This document shows positions 17,219 to 25,754 of a stretch of 45,353 nt of DNA, piece by piece. Position 1 is the first letter of the stretch. Each line of letters starts with the position of its first letter. Origin of the DNA: GCA-003244245 sp036266995 (GTDB lineage: Bacteria > Actinomycetota > Actinomycetes > Mycobacteriales > Pseudonocardiaceae); NCBI GenBank assembly GCA_036266995.1, contig DATAWX010000053.1:1-45353 (forward strand). Direction: 5' to 3'. Both the position numbers and the translations under genes were made by a program. The notes below the pieces were generated by a model that worked only from the letters and a program-made list of their open reading frames with translations, did no database searches and had not been told where the DNA came from.

Positions 17219-19813
17219 ATGGACTCCTTCAATCCCACGACCAAGACGCAGGCCGCCATCTCCTCGGCTGTGCAGGCCGCCTCGATGGCCGGCAACCCCG
17301 ACGTGACATCGGCGCACCTGCTCGGGGCGCTGCTCGGGCAAGCCGACGGTATCGCGGCGCCGCTACTCGCGGCGGTGGGTGCGGACGCCGCTGCGGTACG
17401 TGCGGAGCTGGAAGCGATCACTCAACGGTTGCCCTCGGCCACCGGTTCCACGGTGGCCGCGCCGATGTTCGACCGCCAAGCCCTCAAGGCGCTCACTGAT
17501 GCCCAGAATCTGGCGACCGAGATGGGCGACTCCTACGTCTCCACCGAGCACCTGCTGGTGGGGCTCGCCGGGCAGGGCGGTGCGGTCGGGCAGCTGCTCA
17601 GCAGGCACGGCGCCACCCCTGACGCTTTACGCAACGCGTTCCAGGCCGTAAGGGGCTCTGCTCGGGTGGCCAGCCAGGATCCGGAGGGCACCTACCAGGC
17701 GCTGGCCAAGTACGGGCTGGATCTCACCGAGCGGGCCCGCGCCGGCGAGTTGGACCCGGTGATCGGCCGCGACGCCGAGATCCGCCGGGTGGTGCAGGTG
17801 CTGTCCCGGCGGACCAAGAACAACCCGGTGCTCATCGGCGAGCCCGGCGTCGGCAAGACCGCCATCGTCGAGGGCCTCGCCCAGCGCATCGTCGCCGGTG
17901 ACGTGCCAGAATCGCTGCGCGACAAGCGGGTCGTGGCGCTGGACCTCGGTTCGATGGTGGCCGGCGCGAAGTACCGCGGCGAGTTCGAGGAGCGGCTCAA
18001 GGCGGTCCTGAAGGAGATCACCGACTCGGCCGGCCAGATCATCACGTTCATCGACGAACTGCACACCATCGTCGGCGCCGGCGCCACGGGCGAGTCCGCG
18101 ATGGACGCCGGAAATATGATCAAACCGATGCTGGCCCGCGGCGAACTGCGGATGGTCGGGGCGACCACGCTGGACGAGTACCGCAAGCACATCGAGAAAG
18201 ACGCCGCACTGGAACGTCGATTCCAGCAGGTGCTCGTCGGGGAACCGTCCGTCGAGGACACCATCGGCATCCTGCGGGGCCTCAAGGAGCGCTACGAGGT
18301 GCACCACGGCGTGCGGATCACCGACGCCGCCCTGGTCGCCGCCGCGACGCTGTCCGACCGCTACATCACCGCCCGGTTCCTGCCGGACAAGGCGATCGAC
18401 CTGGTCGACGAGGCCGCCTCGCGGTTGCGCATGGAGATCGACTCCCGGCCGGTGGAGATCGACGAGGTGGAGCGCGCGGTGCGCCGGCTGGAGATCGAGG
18501 AGATGGCGCTGGCCAAGGAGTCCGACCCGGCCTCGGTGCAGCGCCTCGCCGCGTTGCGTGCCGAACTGGCCGATCGCCGGGAGACCCTGGCCGAGCTGAG
18601 CACCCGCTGGCAGAACGAGAAGACCGCCATCGAGGCCACCCGGGAGCTCAAAGAGCAGCTCGAACAGCTGCGCGGCGAGTCCGAGCGCGCCGAACGCGAC
18701 GGTGATCTCGGGCTGGCCGCCGAGCTGCGCTACGGCAAGATCCCCGCGCTGGAAAAGCAGCTCGCCGAGGCCACCGCATCCGCCCGGGATCCGCAGGTGA
18801 TGCTCAAGGAGGAAGTCGGCCCGGACGATGTGGCCGACGTCGTCTCAGCGTGGACCGGGATCCCCGCGGGCCGGTTGCTGGAGGGCGAGACCGCCAAGCT
18901 GCTTCGGATGGAGGACGCCCTGAGCCGCCGGGTGGTCGGCCAGCCCGAGGCGGTCCGAGCCGTGTCGGATGCGGTGCGCAGGGCCCGCGCCGGCGTCGCC
19001 GACCCGGACCGCCCCACCGGATCGTTCATGTTCCTCGGGCCCACCGGTGTCGGCAAAACCGAACTGGCCAAGACGCTCGCGGAGTTCCTGTTCGACGACG
19101 AGCGCGCCATGGTGCGCATCGACATGAGCGAGTACAGCGAGAAGCACAGCGTGGCTCGTCTCGTCGGTGCCCCGCCCGGATACGTCGGTTACGACCAGGG
19201 CGGTCAGCTCACCGAGGCGGTCCGCCGCCGGCCCTACAGCGTGGTGCTGCTCGACGAGGTGGAAAAGGCCCACTCCGACGTCTTCGACGTGCTGCTGCAG
19301 GTCCTTGATGACGGCCGGCTGACCGATGGGCAGGGCCGCACGGTGGACTTCCGTAACACCATCCTGGTGCTTACCTCCAACCTGGGCTCGGCGGCACTGG
19401 CCGACGACACCCTCGACGAGCGCCAGCGCACCGACGCCGTCCTCGGGATCGTGCGCCGGTTCTTCAAGCCCGAGTTCCTCAACCGGCTCGACGACCTGGT
19501 GGTGTTCCACTCACTGTCCACCGAGGAGCTGACAGCCATCGTGGACATCCAGATCGGGCAGTTGGCTCGCCGGTTGGCCGCCCGCCGCCTGCAGCTGGAG
19601 GTCACCGACGCTGCTCGGGAATGGTTGGCGATGGGCGGCTTCGACCCGCTTTACGGCGCGCGCCCGCTGCGCCGCCTGGTGCAGTCCGCGATCGGCGACC
19701 AGCTCGCCCGCGCCCTGCTGGCCGGCGAGATCACCGACGGCGACACCGTAGTCGTCGACCTCGACGACAGCGCCGGGGGCGGCACCGGCGCCCTCACCGT
19801 CACCCACGCCTGA
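17219..19813 (+). CDS. clpB: Disaggregase ClpB
   Basis: This 864-residue hexameric AAA+ protein extracts polypeptides from aggregates together with DnaK/DnaJ/GrpE. It has two N-terminal Clp-N repeats (1 to about 145), NBD1 with GEPGVGKT near 207 and Walker B IITFIDELHTI, and the coiled-coil middle domain that marks ClpB (about 400-525). NBD2 follows with GPTGVGKT near 607 and VVLLDEVEKAH, then the C-terminal domain. MDSFNPTTKTQ is the normal N-terminus. GGAGGG is somewhat far (12 bp) from the ATG. A HAIR site upstream and a 63-bp palindrome downstream bound the transcription unit. Confidence 0.98.
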   Translation: MDSFNPTTKTQAAISSAVQAASMAGNPDVTSAHLLGALLGQADGIAAPLLAAVGADAAAVRAELEAITQRLPSATGSTVAAPMFDRQALKALTDAQNLATEMGDSYVSTEHLLVGLAGQGGAVGQLLSRHGATPDALRNAFQAVRGSARVASQDPEGTYQALAKYGLDLTERARAGELDPVIGRDAEIRRVVQVLSRRTKNNPVLIGEPGVGKTAIVEGLAQRIVAGDVPESLRDKRVVALDLGSMVAGAKYRGEFEERLKAVLKEITDSAGQIITFIDELHTIVGAGATGESAMDAGNMIKPMLARGELRMVGATTLDEYRKHIEKDAALERRFQQVLVGEPSVEDTIGILRGLKERYEVHHGVRITDAALVAAATLSDRYITARFLPDKAIDLVDEAASRLRMEIDSRPVEIDEVERAVRRLEIEEMALAKESDPASVQRLAALRAELADRRETLAELSTRWQNEKTAIEATRELKEQLEQLRGESERAERDGDLGLAAELRYGKIPALEKQLAEATASARDPQVMLKEEVGPDDVADVVSAWTGIPAGRLLEGETAKLLRMEDALSRRVVGQPEAVRAVSDAVRRARAGVADPDRPTGSFMFLGPTGVGKTELAKTLAEFLFDDERAMVRIDMSEYSEKHSVARLVGAPPGYVGYDQGGQLTEAVRRRPYSVVLLDEVEKAHSDVFDVLLQVLDDGRLTDGQGRTVDFRNTILVLTSNLGSAALADDTLDERQRTDAVLGIVRRFFKPEFLNRLDDLVVFHSLSTEELTAIVDIQIGQLARRLAARRLQLEVTDAAREWLAMGGFDPLYGARPLRRLVQSAIGDQLARALLAGEITDGDTVVVDLDDSAGGGTGALTVTHA

Positions 19814-19861
19814 CCTCGGCGAGCCTGCGAGGGTGAGCGCTGCCCGCCGCGCCAGCCCGGC

Positions 19862-19924
19862 CCGTGAACTCGACGTCACCGACGTTTTTGGCCCATCTTT
19901 ACGTCGGTGTGGTCGAGTTCACGG
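19862..19924. terminator. 63-bp nested palindrome after clpB
   Basis: Outer arms of 13 bp (19862-19874, 19912-19924, CCGTGAACTCGAC and complement) and inner arms of 9 bp (19877-19885, 19901-19909, CACCGACGT and complement) are all perfect. They are separated by one 2x2 internal loop and a 15-nt apical loop containing TTTT. It sits between the convergent clpB and DUF397 genes. It is either a bidirectional terminator or a member of a dispersed palindrome family. Confidence 0.65.
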
Positions 19925-19950
19925 CACTGGGCTCCACCCAGCCGGCCGGG

Positions 19951-20190
19951 TCAGCGGGGGAGGGTGGTGAGGAAGGCTCGCCAGGCGGGGGTGGGGACGG
20001 CCAGGGCGGGGCCGTCGGGGTCTTTGGAGTCGCGCACCAGGACCTGGTCCGGCGCGGGCGTGACCTGGACGCAGTTGCCGCTGCCGGCGCTGTAGCTGCT
20101 GGTGCGCCAGCCGACCTGGACGCAGTTACCGTTTCCGTAGCTGTAGCTGCTGGTGTGCCAGACGATGCCGCCCGGCTCAGGCGCGGTCAT
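19951..20190 (-). CDS. DUF397 protein with duplicated N-terminal motif
   Basis: This 79-residue DUF397 protein is the partner of the regulator upstream. The N-terminal family motif occurs twice in tandem, WHTSSYSYGNGNCVQVG then WRTSSYSAGSGNCVQV, a 17-residue (51-bp) duplication. The usual LVRDSKDPDGPAL and WRAFLTTL follow once. The start is ATG 20190 or the adjacent ATG 20193, with AAAGGA a few bases upstream. Both lie inside the 3' end of the regulator gene, so translation is coupled. The duplication may create an extra beta hairpin; its effect is unknown. Confidence 0.9.
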   Translation of the reverse strand: MTAPEPGGIVWHTSSYSYGNGNCVQVGWRTSSYSAGSGNCVQVTPAPDQVLVRDSKDPDGPALAVPTPAWRAFLTTLPR

Positions 20191-21052
20191 CATGATCCTT
20201 TCGATTCTCATAGAGCTCGGTTGCCAGGACGGCAATCAGCTCTCTCGATTGTCCCTCGCCCAGCGCAGTATCCGCCAGCGCCGTCAGGATGCGCCGGTAT
20301 GCCTGAATTTCCTCTGGCCGCTCCAAAAACAGGCTGGAGGTCTCACTTTCCAGGTAGGCCACCGGCTTGAACTCGGCGAACTCCATCAGCCGGAACGCCC
20401 CGGTCATCGCCGCGTGCGCGCCGAGCGCAACGGGTACGACCCGCAGGGTCAGGTAGGAGCGCATCGACATCCGATGCAGGTGGCGCAACTGCTCGGCCAT
20501 CACCGCGGGCCCGCCCACAGGCAATCGCAGCACGGACTCGTGCAGGTAGAAGGCGAACCGTGGCGGACGGTCCCGGCTCAACAGGCTCTGCCGGGCCAGC
20601 CGAGCCGCTACTCGATCGTTCACCTCGTCGGGTGGCACGTTAACCACACGGCTGATCACCGCACGGGCGTACTCGCCGGTCTGCAACAGGCCCGGCATGC
20701 CGGCCGCCTCGAACTCACTGATCGCGACCGCCTTGTTTTCGTGGTCGATCAGTGTGACGAGCTGTTTGGGCATTCGGGAGCCATGCTGCTGGAACCAGCC
20801 CGGGGTGTCCTGCTCCCGGCACAGCGCCAGCAGCCGGTCCCGTTCGGCGCCCTTGACCCGGCACACGCCGAGCAACGCCGCTATGTCCACCTCGCTGGCC
20901 TGGCGTTTGCCTGTCAGCAGCATCGAGACGAAGCTCGGTGACCAGCTGAGCATCCCAGCGGCCTGCTTGCCGGTCAGCCCGGCGGCCTCCATGGCCTGGC
21001 GTAGACCGTCGCCCAGTTCCCGGCTGCGGATCGTCGGCTCGCGATGTGGCAT
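20177..21052 (-). CDS. XRE regulator with DUF5753 (Scr1-like)
   Basis: This 291-residue regulator has an XRE HTH at about 10-65 (LTGKQAAGMLSWSPSFVSML) and a DUF5753 region containing PGLLQTGEYARAVISR, FAFYLHESVLRLPVGG and LRVVPVALGAHAAMTGAF. ATG 21052 (MPHREPTIRSRELG) has GGGAGGTG at good distance; the frame continues upstream but through the operator region. It is paired with DUF397 downstream and divergent from the Cys-rich gene at 21212, with a perfect palindrome between them, so it probably regulates both sides. Confidence 0.9.
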   Translation of the reverse strand: MPHREPTIRSRELGDGLRQAMEAAGLTGKQAAGMLSWSPSFVSMLLTGKRQASEVDIAALLGVCRVKGAERDRLLALCREQDTPGWFQQHGSRMPKQLVTLIDHENKAVAISEFEAAGMPGLLQTGEYARAVISRVVNVPPDEVNDRVAARLARQSLLSRDRPPRFAFYLHESVLRLPVGGPAVMAEQLRHLHRMSMRSYLTLRVVPVALGAHAAMTGAFRLMEFAEFKPVAYLESETSSLFLERPEEIQAYRRILTALADTALGEGQSRELIAVLATELYENRKDHDDRA

Positions 21053-21115
21053 GGTGACACCTCCCGGCGCATGATCATAGATCCCGCTGCCGTGAAATTC
21101 GGCCAACAATGCCGT

Positions 21116-21154
21116 ATTCACCAGTGGTGAATACATTGCATGACCAATGGTGAA
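21116..21154. promoter_or_regulatory. Operator palindrome ATTCACCA-G-TGGTGAAT plus extra half-site
   Basis: A perfect 17-bp palindrome (8-bp arms, one central base) at 21116-21132 is followed by an extra TGGTGAA half-site at 21148-21154. Both lie between the divergent XRE/DUF5753 gene and the small gene at 21212. This is the expected place for the regulator's own operator. Confidence 0.6.
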
Positions 21155-21211
21155 CCGGTTACCTGATCGTCGGCGGGGTAGCGGACCTCGTCGAACTCCG
21201 GGAGGTATCCG

Positions 21212-21535
21212 ATGACCGCACTCTCACTCGCGTGCGCCGACGCTTTCGGCCTGCTGCGTGAAGACCTCTACACCCACCTGGAGGAGGCTGACTGCCTCGC
21301 GAATCAGGACGGCGAGTGGTCCGACGACGACATACAGACGGCGCGCGGCCTCATCGGCGATCTGGTGCTCGCCCTGCGCGGATTGCTGATCGAGCATCAA
21401 CTGCAGACCTGCGGTGTCTGCCGGATCTGCAGGTGCGGGTGGCCATGCCCGGTGGTGACGACCATTCACGCATTCGTGAAGGACCCGCAGCGCCAGTTCG
21501 TCGCGCTCGTCCTTCGGGCAAGGGATGACGGTTGA
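21212..21535 (+). CDS. Small Cys-rich hypothetical protein
   Basis: This 107-residue protein has an acidic helical N-terminal half and a cysteine cluster CGVCRICRCGWPCP near residue 67, a plausible zinc site, followed by VVTTIHAFVKDP. Similar small proteins accompany Scr1/DUF397 loci in actinobacteria, but I know of no function. GGGAGG just before ATG 21212 supports the start. It is divergent from the regulator across the palindrome at 21116. Confidence 0.7.
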   Translation: MTALSLACADAFGLLREDLYTHLEEADCLANQDGEWSDDDIQTARGLIGDLVLALRGLLIEHQLQTCGVCRICRCGWPCPVVTTIHAFVKDPQRQFVALVLRARDDG

Positions 21536-21677
21536 TCGCCACGGCGGTATCCGCGGCCGACACGGACAGTGACAACGCGGGTATGTCAACCTTCGGTCGT
21601 GCTGGATCCTGTCGATGTCTCACGTCGGCGCGGCGTGTGCGCACCGGAATGGGTGGGGCGGGGCTTACTGTCGACGA

Positions 21678-22364
21678 GTGTCAGTGTGGGTGTGGTTTGT
21701 GATCGCTGGGCTGGCCGCTGCGGGCGGCGGCGTGCTGCTGGCCGTCGACGGCGGGCGGCACAGCGCTCATCAGCGGGAACGTCGCCGATGGGCGGCGCTG
21801 CGGGGGTGGCGGTTTGTCCTGTCCGACCCGGTGCTCGCTAATCGCTGGCGCCACGGTGTGATCGCTCGCGGTGGCGCGGGGTTGGCGAAGGACCTTGTGA
21901 TCGGCAGCCTGTTCACCCCGCTGGGCCGTCGCGCGGTACAGATCTTCGACCACGAGCAGGGTGGTCACGTCTCCAGCGTGGTGGTTGCGGTGCAGCGCCG
22001 AGTCCACGCCCCTGATCTGGTCGCCGAGCTGTGGCTGCTCGATCCGCCGCTACCGCCTGATCCCGGACTGAGCCTGCTGGGTCCAGTAGGCGACCGGGTG
22101 GCGCTGGTCAACGAGCCGGACCGGGTCGGCCCACTGATGTCCCCGGAGTTCGTCCTGGCAGCAAACTCGTTGGGTGGCGACATTCCCGTCGTCTGGGCGG
22201 AACAGGACTGGGTGCTGGCCGCAGCGCCGTGCAGCGCCACGCCCTCCCGGTTGGAGCGGCTGCTGCGCGTCCTGGACGAGATCGCTGACCTGCTCGATGC
22301 CGCCGACCTCGGCAAGACCACAGAACCCGCCGAATTCGCCGATTTCTTCAGACCCGGTCAGTAA
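21678..22364 (+). CDS. Single-pass membrane protein of unknown function
   Basis: This protein of about 228 residues opens with one hydrophobic helix (VWFVIAGLAAAGGGVLLAV) followed by a basic HQRERRRW stretch, so the bulk should lie in the cytoplasm. The soluble part contains RGWRFVLSDPVLANRW, VVVAVQRRVHAPDLVAELW and a C-terminal Leu-rich helix. I recognise no domain. GTG 21678 starts directly before the helix; ATG 21615 is in frame upstream but adds an atypical Cys-rich leader. It stands alone. Confidence 0.6.
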   Translation: MSVWVWFVIAGLAAAGGGVLLAVDGGRHSAHQRERRRWAALRGWRFVLSDPVLANRWRHGVIARGGAGLAKDLVIGSLFTPLGRRAVQIFDHEQGGHVSSVVVAVQRRVHAPDLVAELWLLDPPLPPDPGLSLLGPVGDRVALVNEPDRVGPLMSPEFVLAANSLGGDIPVVWAEQDWVLAAAPCSATPSRLERLLRVLDEIADLLDAADLGKTTEPAEFADFFRPGQ

Positions 22365-22491
22365 GGGTTGGTATCCGTTGAGAGCAGTCTCCGCCTGGGT
22401 TGGCGGTACTTGAAGACCCACCAGCGGGGGTAACGAGTAACGCCGGGTCGGGACTGGACGATCTTCCCCATACAGCGCTGAGGGGACGATC

Positions 22492-23735
22492 ATGGCGGGA
22501 TCCAAAGGTGCCGGTGCACTCCCGATCGGCGCGATTGCGGTGGCGCAGCGGTCGCTCGCGCCGGACCTGGCGCGGGGCGCGATGCTGCTGCTCATCGCAC
22601 TGGCCAATGCTCCGCTGTACCTGTACGGGGCAGGCAACTTCGGGACCGGCATATGGGTGCGCGGACACCCGGCGCTGGATCAGGTGGTGTTGGCACTGCA
22701 GACGATTTTTGTGCGTGGTCGCGCATATCCCATGTTCGCCTTCTTGTTCGGCTACGGAATCGTCCAGTTGCTCCGGCGGCTCACCAGCAGCGAAGTCGAT
22801 GAGCTGACTATCCGAAAACTCGTCCGCAGGCGGGGATATTGGATGCTGTTGATCGGTTTTTTCCATGCCCTGTTGTTGTTTTCCGGGGACATCATCGGCG
22901 CGTACGGGCTACTCGCAGTCCTGCTGGCCGAGGTGCTGATCCGAGCCCGCGACCGAACTCTGCTGACCATGGCGGCGTGCTGGACGATCCCGGTCGTGCT
23001 GTTCCGGACGCTGGACAGCCGGTTGACTTTCCTCAGCGTGAAGGCCAGCGCCACGCCGGATCCGGTGAAAGCAGCGGGCATCCGAGTGCTGGAATGGGTG
23101 CACGGCAGCATCATCGGCGCGATCTTTTCGCTGGTTCCCGCCCTGCTGCTCGGAGTGTGGGCGGCGCGGCGGCGGTTGCTCGACGAGCCGCAGCGGCACC
23201 GGAAGTTCCTACTGCGGGTCGCAGTGCTCGGGTGGGGACGGCCGCCGTCGGGGGACTGCCTTGGGCCTTGGTGCGGGCCTCGTGGTGGGACCCGCCGTCC
23301 GAGGCGGTGGCCATGCTCGCGGGCGTCGTGCAGACCCTGGCCGGTTACGCGGGCGGGATGGGTTACGCCGCGATCGCCGGACTCGTCGCAATCCGCGTCA
23401 GTAGCGGTAGCGACAGCCGGAGCGGGAGCAGCGCCAGTAGAGGTGGATCGCGGGAACGACCCGGACCGGTGATCAGCGCATTGGCGGCCTGCGGGCAGCG
23501 GTCGATGACCTGCTACCTGCTGCAGTCCGTGGTGTTCGTCGCGGTGCTGGCCGCCTATGGCGGTGGCCTCGGTAATCGGCTCGGGCTCGCCGAGACCGCC
23601 ATGCTGTCCATCGTGACCTGGGCGTTGACGGTGCTGCTTGCGCAGGTGATGAGTCGTCGCGGCTACCGCGGGCCCGCTGAGGTGCTCCTGCGCCGCCTCA
23701 CTTACGGCACACCGGTGACCGCGTCACGCAGCTAA
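22492..23735 (+). pseudogene. DUF418 membrane protein, frameshifted copy
   Basis: This is the first of two tandem DUF418 genes. It starts at ATG 22492 with GAGGGG upstream and reads through LAPDLARGAMLLLIALANAP, GYGIVQLLRRL and GVWAARRRLLDEP. Near 23,230-23,245 the frame is lost. The remainder (GGLPWALVRASWWDPPSEAV, then AALAACGQRSMTCYLLQS-like sequence, ending RRLTYGTPVT) continues in the next frame to 23735. Alignment with the neighbour suggests one missing base at GTGCTCGGG. DUF418 proteins are multi-pass, and the C-terminal RSMTCYLLQS helix is the family signature. It could be a real pseudogene or an assembly error in a G-rich run. Confidence 0.8.
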
Positions 23736-23882
23736 CGTGCGCAGACGCAGACCCGAGTCTGGAGGCGCCAGAACCGGGTGCTGGCCGTCGCGCCGCAGAG
23801 TGTCGAATAGATAACTCTCAGTAGTTGATTGCACTCAGTAACGCCCGAACGAGATGAAACGATCTCCCCTAACGGGGGGACT

Positions 23883-25145
23883 ATGACGAAGGCGGTCGAT
23901 GCGCGTCCGATTGGGGCGGTAGCGGTATCGGCACGGTCCCTCGCGCCGGACCTGGCGCGGGGCGCAATGCTGTTGCTCATCGCGCTGGCCAACGCCTGCC
24001 TGTACCAGTACGGGAACACCGCTCTGGGTCATGGCTGGTGGCTGCGTGGCAATCCGGTCGCCGACCAGGTGCTCCTCCTGATCGAGACGATCTTTGTGCG
24101 GGATCGCGCGTACCCCATGTATGCGTTGTTGTTCGGCTACGGCATCGTCCAGATGCTGTACCGGCACAGCCGGCGGGGCATCGATGAGATCACCGTCTGC
24201 AGACTGGTTCGCAGACGCGGATGGTGGATGGTGCTCATCGGCTTCTGCCACGCCGTCCTGCTGTTCTGCGGGGACATCATCGGCGCCTACGGACTGATCG
24301 CGGTCTTGCTGGCCGAGGTGCTGTTCCGGGCCCGGGACCGAACTCTGCTGATCACCAGCGCGTTGTGGGTGGTGCCGATCGCGCTGTTCCGTGGGTTGGA
24401 GCACCGGCTTAGTCCGCTGCACGTGACGGCGGCCGCCACGCCCGATCCCTGGCACGCAGCAGCGATCCGGGTCGCGCAATGGGTGCAGGGCAGCATCATC
24501 GGCTCGATGTTCATGTTGGTCCCCGCGGTGCTGCTCGGGGTGTGGGCGGCGCGCCGGCGGATGCTCGACGAGCCCGAGCGCCACCAGCAGTTCCTGCGAC
24601 GCGCGGCCGTGCTCGGCATCGGACTCGCCGCCGTCGGAGGGCTGCCCTGGGGACTGGTGCGAGCCACCTGGTGGGCGCCGTCATCCGAGGCGGTGGAGTT
24701 GCTCGCCGGCGGAGCGCACACCTTCTCCGGTTACGCGGGCGGGGTGGGCTACGCGGCGATCGCCGGGCTCGTTGCGATCCGCGTGCAGGCCCGGGACCGG
24801 CGCGGCCCGGTGGTCAGCGCTCTGGCTGCATGTGGGCAGCGGTCGATGACCTGTTACCTGCTGCAATCCGTGGTGTTCGTCGCGGTGCTGGCCGCCTACG
24901 GAGGTGGCCTCGGTAATCGGCTCGGCCTCGCCGAGATCGCGATCCTGGCCACCATGACCTGGGCGATGACCGTGCTCTTGGCTGAGGCGATGAGCCGGCG
25001 CGGTTGGCGAGGGCCGGCTGAGGTGCTGCTTCGCCGCCTCACCTACCGCCCATCGGCGACGGGTCACGAGGCTGGCCGTGCGAGGGATGCTGTTCTGGTG
25101 AGCCGGTCACGTAGCGCTGCAGGGTGGGTCCGAGCCAGGCGATGA
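23883..25145 (+). CDS. DUF418 membrane protein, intact copy
   Basis: This 420-residue multi-pass membrane protein has roughly nine to ten hydrophobic helices and the DUF418 signature ACGQRSMTCYLLQSVVFVAV near residue 320. Function of the family is unknown; transport or acyl transfer has been suggested by its fold relatives. It is closely similar along its length to the frameshifted copy upstream. ATG 23883 follows a GGGGGG run. Its last 35 codons read into the convergent tetR gene (107-bp overlap), and the paralogue ends about 30 residues earlier, so the tail is probably an extension after loss of an earlier stop. Confidence 0.88.
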   Translation: MTKAVDARPIGAVAVSARSLAPDLARGAMLLLIALANACLYQYGNTALGHGWWLRGNPVADQVLLLIETIFVRDRAYPMYALLFGYGIVQMLYRHSRRGIDEITVCRLVRRRGWWMVLIGFCHAVLLFCGDIIGAYGLIAVLLAEVLFRARDRTLLITSALWVVPIALFRGLEHRLSPLHVTAAATPDPWHAAAIRVAQWVQGSIIGSMFMLVPAVLLGVWAARRRMLDEPERHQQFLRRAAVLGIGLAAVGGLPWGLVRATWWAPSSEAVELLAGGAHTFSGYAGGVGYAAIAGLVAIRVQARDRRGPVVSALAACGQRSMTCYLLQSVVFVAVLAAYGGGLGNRLGLAEIAILATMTWAMTVLLAEAMSRRGWRGPAEVLLRRLTYRPSATGHEAGRARDAVLVSRSRSAAGWVRARR

Positions 25146-25656
25146 CGTCGTCGGCGGCCATCTCGACAATCGGTGGGATCCGCAGGACATAGCGGCACAG
25201 TGCGGCGCCCAGCACCTGCGAGGCGACCAGTGCGGCACGCCCGGGCGCCTGGGCAGGGTCCGGGCACGACGCGGCCACGGCGGGGAGGAGCTGGCTGGCG
25301 AACATCTCCCGGATCCGCTGCGCCGCCCTCTCGTTCGTGGCGCCGCCCCGCAGCAGTGCCGCCATTGTTTCGTCGTCCTCCCATCGGTCCAGGAAGTGCC
25401 GGGCCAGCCGGGCGCCCACGTCCTGCGCCGGCACCGCCGTCAGGTCGGGCAGCCGGAGATCCACCTCCGACGCCGCCGTGAAGAGCCCCTCCTTGTTGCC
25501 GTAGTAACGCATCACCATCGTCGGGTCGATGCTGGCATCGGCGGCGATGGCGCGGATCGTGGCGCGCTCGTAGCCGTCGGCGGCAAACCGCTCCCGGGCC
25601 GCGGCGAGGATGGCGGCCCGGGTCGCATCGGAACGCCGCGGCTTGCTCTGGGTCAT
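25039..25656 (-). CDS. TetR family repressor of the divergent monooxygenase gene
   Basis: This 205-residue regulator has an N-terminal TetR HTH (about 10-57; IRAIAADASIDPTMVMRYYG) and a ligand-binding C-terminal part of the TetR_C type (ASQVLGAALCRYVLRIPP). ATG 25656 is favoured; the longer frame to 25719 runs through the operator. There is no ribosome-binding site, so it may be leaderless. A 13-bp-arm palindrome starts at its first codon and overlaps the divergent promoter, which argues for autoregulation and repression of the FAD monooxygenase. The 3' end overlaps the DUF418 gene. Confidence 0.9.
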   Translation of the reverse strand: MTQSKPRRSDATRAAILAAARERFAADGYERATIRAIAADASIDPTMVMRYYGNKEGLFTAASEVDLRLPDLTAVPAQDVGARLARHFLDRWEDDETMAALLRGGATNERAAQRIREMFASQLLPAVAASCPDPAQAPGRAALVASQVLGAALCRYVLRIPPIVEMAADDVIAWLGPTLQRYVTGSPEQHPSHGQPRDPSPMGGR

Positions 25657-25728
25657 GTCAACAAGTGTAGGCCAACACTTGTTGACACAAGTGAGGACCC
25701 TGCCTAATCTTGTCAACAAGTGTTGGCC
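25656..25728 (+). promoter_or_regulatory. TetR operator and promoter of the FAD monooxygenase
   Basis: A perfect palindrome has arms TGTCAACAAGTGT (25656-25668) and ACACTTGTTGACA (25675-25687) with a 6-nt spacer. The right arm ends in TTGACA (25682-25687), a consensus -35 box. After exactly 17 bp comes TAATCT (25705-25710), a good -10 box. Directly after it, 25711-25728 repeats the left half-site region with 17 of 18 bases. Repressor bound at these sites would block the promoter. Confidence 0.85.
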
Positions 25729-25754
25729 TGCAAGCGTTGACTCAGAGGTGCGAC

